Part shown: positions 7,458-10,503 of the stretch, piece after piece | Layout: each line of letters opens with the position of its first letter | Numbering within the stretch: position 1 is the first letter of the stretch | Assembly (NCBI GenBank): GCA_016199665.1 | Contig: JACQGG010000119.1 | Span: forward strand, 1-10,503 | DNA from: Acidobacteriota bacterium | GTDB taxonomy: Bacteria; Acidobacteriota; UBA6911; JACQSX01 | Reading direction: 5' to 3' | DNA: 10,503 nucleotides | The notes under the pieces: generated by a model | The model's input: the letters and a program-made list of their open reading frames with translations, nothing else | What the model was told of the DNA's origin: nothing | The model's database searches: none | Made by a program: the position numbers and the translations under genes

Positions 7458-7504
7458 ATATGCATACCCCCATTAATCTGCCCGGATTATCGCGATTCTG
7501 CCTT

Positions 7505-8443
7505 TCATCCGCCCGCCGATCGCGCCGCCAGCAGAGATTCCAGGGAAGCAACATCTTCCACGCTGGCCGTCTTTGCCCGCCGGGCGATTCGCCGGACCAA
7601 GCCGCTCAAGATCTTACCCGGACCTACCTCGACAAATTCGCTGATCCCCAGTTCAACCATCAGCTCGATGCTCTGCAGCCATTTCACCGGCCGCGAGACC
7701 TGGCGAATCAGACAGTCGCGGGCCTCCTCGCCCGATTTAACCGCACGCGCATCGACGTTGCACACCAGGGGCGTTCCCAGATCCCGGAAAGGCACTTGCC
7801 GCAGTAACTCCGCCAGTCTCTTCTCGGCGGGCTCCATCAAGGGGCAATGAAAGGGAGCGCTCACTTGAAGCGGAATCGCCTTCAAAGCTCCACGTTCCAA
7901 CGCGATTTGCGATGCCTGTTCCACCCCCTGCCGGTGGCCCGCAATCACTGTCTGCCCCGGGCTGTTGAAATTTGCGGGCGCCACGATGAAATTCCGAACC
8001 GATGCACAAATGGCGGCTACTTCTGATTCGGGGAGGCCAAGGATGGCAGCCATGCTGCCGGCGCCCACCGGCGCCGCCTCCTGCATCCACTCGCCCCGTT
8101 TGCGGGTAATGCGCAAGGCGTCGGCAAAATCGAGAGCCTGTGCCGCCACCAAAGCGGAGTACTCGCCCAGGCTGTGGCCGGCGACCAGGGCCGGCCGCAC
8201 GCCACTTGCTTGAAGCACACGGAGGGTCGCGACGCTGCAGGTCAGAAGCGCCGGCTGCGTGTTGGCTGTCAAGTTGAGCTCCCCGGCCGGACCTTCAAAG
8301 CAGAGCCGGCTCAAGCTCAACCCCAGGATCTCATCTGCCTGTGCAAAAGTCTCGCTCGCCTCAGGGAAGCGTTCGGCCAGACCCTTCCCCATTCCGACGG
8401 TCTGGGAGCCCTGACCCGGGAAAATAAACGCAGTCGAATTCAT
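7505..8443 (-). CDS. fabD: Malonyl-CoA:ACP transacylase (FabD)
   Basis: Transfers malonyl from CoA to ACP, supplying the extender unit used by the condensing enzymes. The 312-residue protein has the oxyanion-hole motif FPGQGSQ (8-14, Gln11), the nucleophile elbow GHSLGEYSAL (89-98) with Ser91, the carboxylate-binding Arg116 and the catalytic His199 in APFHCPLM. The ending VEVGPGKILSGL is also characteristic. Start is ATG at 8443, where MNSTAFIFPGQG begins at the family's usual place; AGGGAAG some eight bases upstream is a reasonable ribosome binding site. An ATG at 8473 in the same frame lacks one and would add ten unlikely residues. It follows plsX directly, without the fabH often found between them, and a promoter-bearing gap separates it from acpP. 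Confidence 0.96.
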   Translation of the reverse strand: MNSTAFIFPGQGSQTVGMGKGLAERFPEASETFAQADEILGLSLSRLCFEGPAGELNLTANTQPALLTCSVATLRVLQASGVRPALVAGHSLGEYSALVAAQALDFADALRITRKRGEWMQEAAPVGAGSMAAILGLPESEVAAICASVRNFIVAPANFNSPGQTVIAGHRQGVEQASQIALERGALKAIPLQVSAPFHCPLMEPAEKRLAELLRQVPFRDLGTPLVCNVDARAVKSGEEARDCLIRQVSRPVKWLQSIELMVELGISEFVEVGPGKILSGLVRRIARRAKTASVEDVASLESLLAARSAGG

Positions 8444-8477
8444 CCTGTGCTCTTCCCTGACCCAAGTCGGCATCGCC

Positions 8478-8503
8478 GCGCCGATCGGCGCCGCGCACGC
8501 GGC
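8478..8503. repeat. Two adjoining GC-rich palindromes in the plsX-fabD gap
   Basis: The 115-base gap (8444-8558) contains the perfect 14-base palindrome GCGCCGATCGGCGC (8478-8491) and, overlapping it by two bases, GCCGC-GCAC-GCGGC (8490-8503), a 5-bp stem with a 4-base loop. They lie 35-60 bases ahead of the fabD ATG. In RNA they could form alternative hairpins in the fabD leader. There is no T-tract, so termination is not indicated. In a GC-rich genome chance cannot be excluded. Confidence 0.3.
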
Positions 8504-8558
8504 ATCCGTTAGGGCGCCAGGACGCTTCGCCTGCGTTGTCCCGTTGAAAAGAATAGGG

Positions 8559-9563
8559 TTACGGACCTGAGGAAAACGAGGAAATTTCCTTCTCGATCCG
8601 CTCGTTGACCTTCATATCACAAAATTCTCCTGCCACGCGCACCGCGTTCTTAATGGCGTTGCTGTTAGAACTCCCGTGGCAGATGATGCTGACGCCTTTC
8701 ACACCCAGCAACAGCGCGCCGCCATATTCGGAATAGTCCAGTTTGCGCTTGAGGGAGCGAAACGACTGCTGCGTCAGCAGCGCGCCCACCTTGGAGGTCC
8801 AGTTGCGGGACAATTCCTCCTTCAACAGCACCAGCAGGGCTTCAATCAGGCCTTCACTGATCTTCAGCGCGACATTCCCGGTGAAACCGTCGCACACGAT
8901 CACATCCGTCTTCCCATCGTAGACATCGCGCCCCTCGACATTGCCCACGAAGTGCAAGCCGGAACCGGAAAGCATCTTGTACACTTCCCGCGTTAACTCA
9001 TTTCCTTTGCTTTCCTCTTCGCCGATGGACATCAAGCCGACGCTCGGTTTTGTCTTGCGCAAAATGCTCCGGCTGTAAATGTGTCCCATGATGGCAAACT
9101 GGACCATTTGATGCGGTTTGCAGTCCACGTTGGCACCCACATCAATCAACACACAGGCCCCGTTCTTAGTCGGCAGAACGGCAGCCAGAGCCGGACGGTC
9201 CACCCCTTCCAGCGTGCCCAGCACCAGCTTGCTGATGGCCATGACGGCTCCCGTGTTTCCGGCGCTCACCACTCCCTGTGCATGGCCTTCGCGAACCAGA
9301 CGGCACGCCACGTGAATGGAACTGTCTCTTTTCTTGCGAGCTGCAGTAGCGGCAGGCTCATTCATGCTGATGACTTCATTGGCGTGCACGACGGTGATGG
9401 GAAGATCCCCGCCGCCGTGCTGCTTCAGTACCTTGCGGATCAGCTCTTCACGGCCCACCAGAATGGCGTGAAGCGAAAGCTCCCGGACCGCCTGCACCAC
9501 TCCTTCTACCTCGCTGTAGGGAGCATTGTCGCTTCCCATCGCATCTACAACAATGCAGTTCAT
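8559..9563 (-). CDS. plsX: Phosphate acyltransferase PlsX
   Basis: PlsX converts acyl-ACP to acyl-phosphate, the donor used by PlsY to start phospholipid synthesis, so it links the fab genes to membrane building; it is a peripheral membrane enzyme. From ATG 9563 the protein has 334 residues, near the family norm. It opens with IVVDAMGSDNAP, a variant of the usual VDAMGGDNAP, and carries SAGNTGA, LIDVGANVDCKP, MSIGEEESKGN, VCDGFTGNVALKI and YGGALLLGVKG, all PlsX hallmarks. The ATG has no ribosome binding site. The frame continues upstream to TTG codons at 9635 and 9641, inside the rpmF end; AGGTGA at 9642-9647 lies six bases before the TTG at 9635, so a 358-residue form with a Gly/Ser/Pro-rich leader is possible. 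I keep 9563 because the conserved sequence starts there. Confidence 0.94.
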   Translation of the reverse strand: MNCIVVDAMGSDNAPYSEVEGVVQAVRELSLHAILVGREELIRKVLKQHGGGDLPITVVHANEVISMNEPAATAARKKRDSSIHVACRLVREGHAQGVVSAGNTGAVMAISKLVLGTLEGVDRPALAAVLPTKNGACVLIDVGANVDCKPHQMVQFAIMGHIYSRSILRKTKPSVGLMSIGEEESKGNELTREVYKMLSGSGLHFVGNVEGRDVYDGKTDVIVCDGFTGNVALKISEGLIEALLVLLKEELSRNWTSKVGALLTQQSFRSLKRKLDYSEYGGALLLGVKGVSIICHGSSNSNAIKNAVRVAGEFCDMKVNERIEKEISSFSSGP

Positions 9564-9621
9564 CGGGAGGGATGGCTTAGAGGCATTGGGAGAGACCGGC
9601 GCGCCGCTTCCGGCCCCCGAA

Positions 9622-9804
9622 TCACCCTGCTTCAACCTCAATCACCTGCCGCCTATTGTAAAATCCGCAATGAGGGCAGGCCCGATGAGGCAGGATGCGC
9701 TCGTGGCACTGGGGACAGATGGAGAGTGAAACTGGCCTCAGGGCGTCATGAGCGCGACGTCTTGAAGTCCGGGATTTGGAATGTCGTCTCTTGGGATTTG
9801 GCAT
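9622..9804 (-). CDS. rpmF: 50S ribosomal protein L32
   Basis: Small zinc-ribbon protein of the large ribosomal subunit, 60 residues. It begins MPNPKRRHSKSR, the family pattern 'MAVPKRKtSKSR', followed by a basic stretch. Four cysteines in the arrangement CPQC (30-33) and CPHC (43-46) form the zinc site, so this is the zinc-binding version rather than the cysteine-free paralogue. The start ATG at 9804 has AAGGAG at 9810-9815 five bases upstream, and that site overlaps the TAA of the DUF177 gene, implying coupled translation. The downstream end may overlap an alternative plsX start. The DUF177-rpmF-plsX order is widely conserved. Confidence 0.96.
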   Translation of the reverse strand: MPNPKRRHSKSRTSRRRAHDALRPVSLSICPQCHERILPHRACPHCGFYNRRQVIEVEAG

Positions 9805-9813
9805 TCAAGCTCC

Positions 9814-10350
9814 TTACTTTTTCACTCGGCCGCGCAGTTGCAAAAGCGCGGCCCAACGAGGATCATGGGTCTCCCCGGCGCAGGCGCAGGGACCTGCGTT
9901 CAGGTCGGCTCCACACCTGGAACACCAACCCCGACAATCCGGAGAACAGACAGGTTTCATGGGAATTTCCAGCACAATCTGCTCGATGATCACCGAGTTC
10001 AAATCAATCTTTGACTCGCTGAACAGTCCGACACCAAGGTCTTCGTAGCTCAGTGCGACTTCCTCACCAAAACTCATGGCCTCATTGGGCACGTAGGTCA
10101 GATCGAAGGATTTCTCGATTCCCTTCTCAAAATCCTTCAGGCAGCGGCAACAGACCAAATCCAGGCACGTCATGAGGACGCCCTGGATGCGAACGTCCTG
10201 GGCAGTGACCGCAGTCACAGAACCGACCCAATGAACCGGCTTGCGAAGCGTGTATAAGCGGTTCCTCAGCGCAATTTCTTCCGGCCTGAACGTTTGATCG
10301 AGAACGAGCGGTTCCTTTCGTTCCCGCAGCTCTTGGACATCAATGATCAT
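9814..10350 (-). CDS. yceD: DUF177 (YceD family) protein encoded ahead of rpmF
   Basis: Member of the DUF177/YceD family, which is almost always encoded next to rpmF; plant and bacterial members have been tied to 23S rRNA accumulation, but the molecular activity is not established. The 178-residue protein has the mid-protein motif CCRCLKDFE (67-75) and the C-terminal cysteine cluster CSPDCRGWCSRCGADLNAGPCAC (135-157, spanning six cysteines with the CGADLN core), which could bind metal. Start ATG at 10350 gives MIIDVQEL, a fitting N-terminus; the open frame to 10485 runs over the start of rpsL and is not credible. A TATAAT lies only about 20 bases upstream, so the leader would be about 13 bases long and no strong ribosome binding site is seen. 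The TAA stop overlaps the rpmF ribosome binding site. Confidence 0.9.
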   Translation of the reverse strand: MIIDVQELRERKEPLVLDQTFRPEEIALRNRLYTLRKPVHWVGSVTAVTAQDVRIQGVLMTCLDLVCCRCLKDFEKGIEKSFDLTYVPNEAMSFGEEVALSYEDLGVGLFSESKIDLNSVIIEQIVLEIPMKPVCSPDCRGWCSRCGADLNAGPCACAGETHDPRWAALLQLRGRVKK

Positions 10351-10377
10351 GACACCGCTTAGGGCCTTGATTATAAG
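10349..10377 (+). promoter_or_regulatory. Sigma70-like promoter for rpsL
   Basis: On the + strand, ATGACA (10349-10354) and TATAAG (10372-10377) are spaced by exactly 17 bases and each matches the consensus at five of six positions. Transcription would begin near 10384, leaving a leader of about 70 bases before the rpsL TTG. The -35 overlaps the start codon of the divergent DUF177 gene. Confidence 0.6.
10370..10375 (-). promoter_or_regulatory. Perfect -10 box for the DUF177-rpmF-plsX operon
   Basis: TATAAT on the - strand, 19 bases before the DUF177 ATG. No good -35 exists at 16-18 bases spacing (best is TTTCGC), so it would be a weak or activator-dependent promoter. It shares bases with the -10 of the opposing rpsL promoter. 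Confidence 0.4.
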
Positions 10378-10412
10378 GCAAAACAGCCTCCCGCGAAAGC
10401 TAAAGTGGATGT

Positions 10413-10428
10413 GGGGAGGTGGGGAGGT
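10413..10428 (+). repeat. Tandem GGGGAGGT repeat in the rpsL leader
   Basis: Two perfect, abutting copies of GGGGAGGT (10413-10420 and 10421-10428), each containing GGAGGTG, the full complement of the usual 16S rRNA 3' end. They lie about 30 and 22 bases before the real rpsL ribosome binding site. Four runs of two or more G also permit a two-layer G-quadruplex. Confidence 0.6.
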
Positions 10429-10442
10429 GCGCCGAGCAAGAC

Positions 10443-10450
10443 AAAGGAGG
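10443..10450 (+). promoter_or_regulatory. Ribosome binding site deciding the rpsL TTG start
   Basis: AAAGGAGG, a near-perfect Shine-Dalgarno sequence, is followed by six bases and then TTG at 10457, where the S12 sequence begins. It favours this TTG over the in-frame upstream ATG (10409) and GTG (10427). Confidence 0.85.
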
Positions 10451-10456
10451 CAGGAT

Positions 10457-10503
10457 TTGCCAACGATTAGCCAGCTCGTTCGCAAGGGCCGGCGAACGGC
10501 GAA
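10457..10503 (+). CDS. rpsL: 30S ribosomal protein S12, first 15 codons, cut by window end
   Basis: Start of rpsL, the S12 protein at the decoding centre of the small subunit and the usual first gene of the str operon (rpsL-rpsG-fusA-tuf). Only 47 bases are in the window, but the translation from TTG 10457, (M)PTISQLVRKGRRTA, is the highly conserved S12 N-terminus. The start is fixed by that homology and by AAAGGAGG six bases upstream. An ATG at 10409 is in the same frame with no stop between, and would add 16 residues (beginning MWGGGEVRR) that S12 lacks, so automatic annotation may start too early. The gene is divergent from DUF177, and the promoter elements of the two directions overlap. 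The other str genes are expected beyond the right edge. Confidence 0.9.
   Translation, partial: MPTISQLVRKGRRTA

Noticed and set aside
7474..7492. Short TAATC/GATTA hairpin after fabD as a terminator
   Set aside because: The stem is only five AT-rich pairs and no T-tract follows; it is too weak to call.
9081..9989. Long + strand open frame opposite plsX, rpmF and DUF177 (302 codons)
   Set aside because: It crosses three genes with clear family motifs on the other strand and has no domain-like features of its own.
10351..10485. N-terminal extension of the DUF177 protein to 10485
   Set aside because: It would run antisense through the rpsL start and its promoter, and the family N-terminus fits the ATG at 10350.
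1..10503. Mobile element, phage, defence system, CRISPR array or RNA gene
   Set aside because: No transposase, integrase, terminal repeats, direct-repeat array, tRNA or rRNA signature was seen; all stretches over 150 bases are covered by housekeeping genes.

Overview
The window is a compact block of bacterial housekeeping genes. Eleven genes are supported, two of them cut by the window edges (radC at the left, rpsL at the right). Base composition is GC-rich (about 58-60% by eye) and most intergenic gaps are under 150 bp. I see no insertion sequence, phage gene, tRNA, rRNA or CRISPR array. The order DUF177-rpmF-plsX-fabD-acpP-fabF, followed by a membrane HD phosphodiesterase (pgpH/yqfF type), ybeY and a CorC-type CBS protein, recalls Acidobacteriota and related deep-branching phyla. 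That assignment is an inference from synteny and protein style and cannot be settled from this sequence alone.

Layout from left to right. The 3' part of radC is on the + strand (1-587). A GC-rich convergent gap with a strong hairpin follows (588-733). Nine genes then lie on the - strand. In transcription order, from high to low coordinates, they are: DUF177/YceD (10350-9814), rpmF (9804-9622), plsX (9563-8559), fabD (8443-7505), acpP (7374-7138), fabF (7128-5881), pgpH-like (5808-3469), ybeY (3515-3060), corC-like (3063-1795) and ribD (1798-734), which makes ten with ribD included. At the right edge rpsL begins on the + strand with a TTG start at 10457, divergent from the DUF177 gene.

How the genes work together. 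DUF177 and L32 are the usual leaders of the plsX-fab cluster. PlsX, FabD, AcpP and FabF connect fatty-acid elongation to phospholipid synthesis. fabH and fabG, common members of such clusters, are not here. A good sigma70-like promoter sits between fabD and acpP, so acpP-fabF can be expressed apart from the genes upstream. Downstream, ybeY, corC and ribD are joined by two ATGA stop/start overlaps, and pgpH overlaps the start of ybeY, so these four look like one translationally coupled unit covering c-di-AMP turnover, rRNA maturation, membrane/ion function and riboflavin synthesis.

Start codons are notable. fabF and rpsL use TTG behind clear ribosome binding sites, ybeY has no ATG or GTG available, and plsX has a possible TTG start inside the rpmF end. 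I found no convincing undescribed system. The best leads are regulatory: a near-palindrome over the -35 of the acpP promoter, overlapping divergent promoter elements between rpsL and the DUF177-rpmF-plsX operon, and a repeated Shine-Dalgarno-like G-rich element in the rpsL leader.
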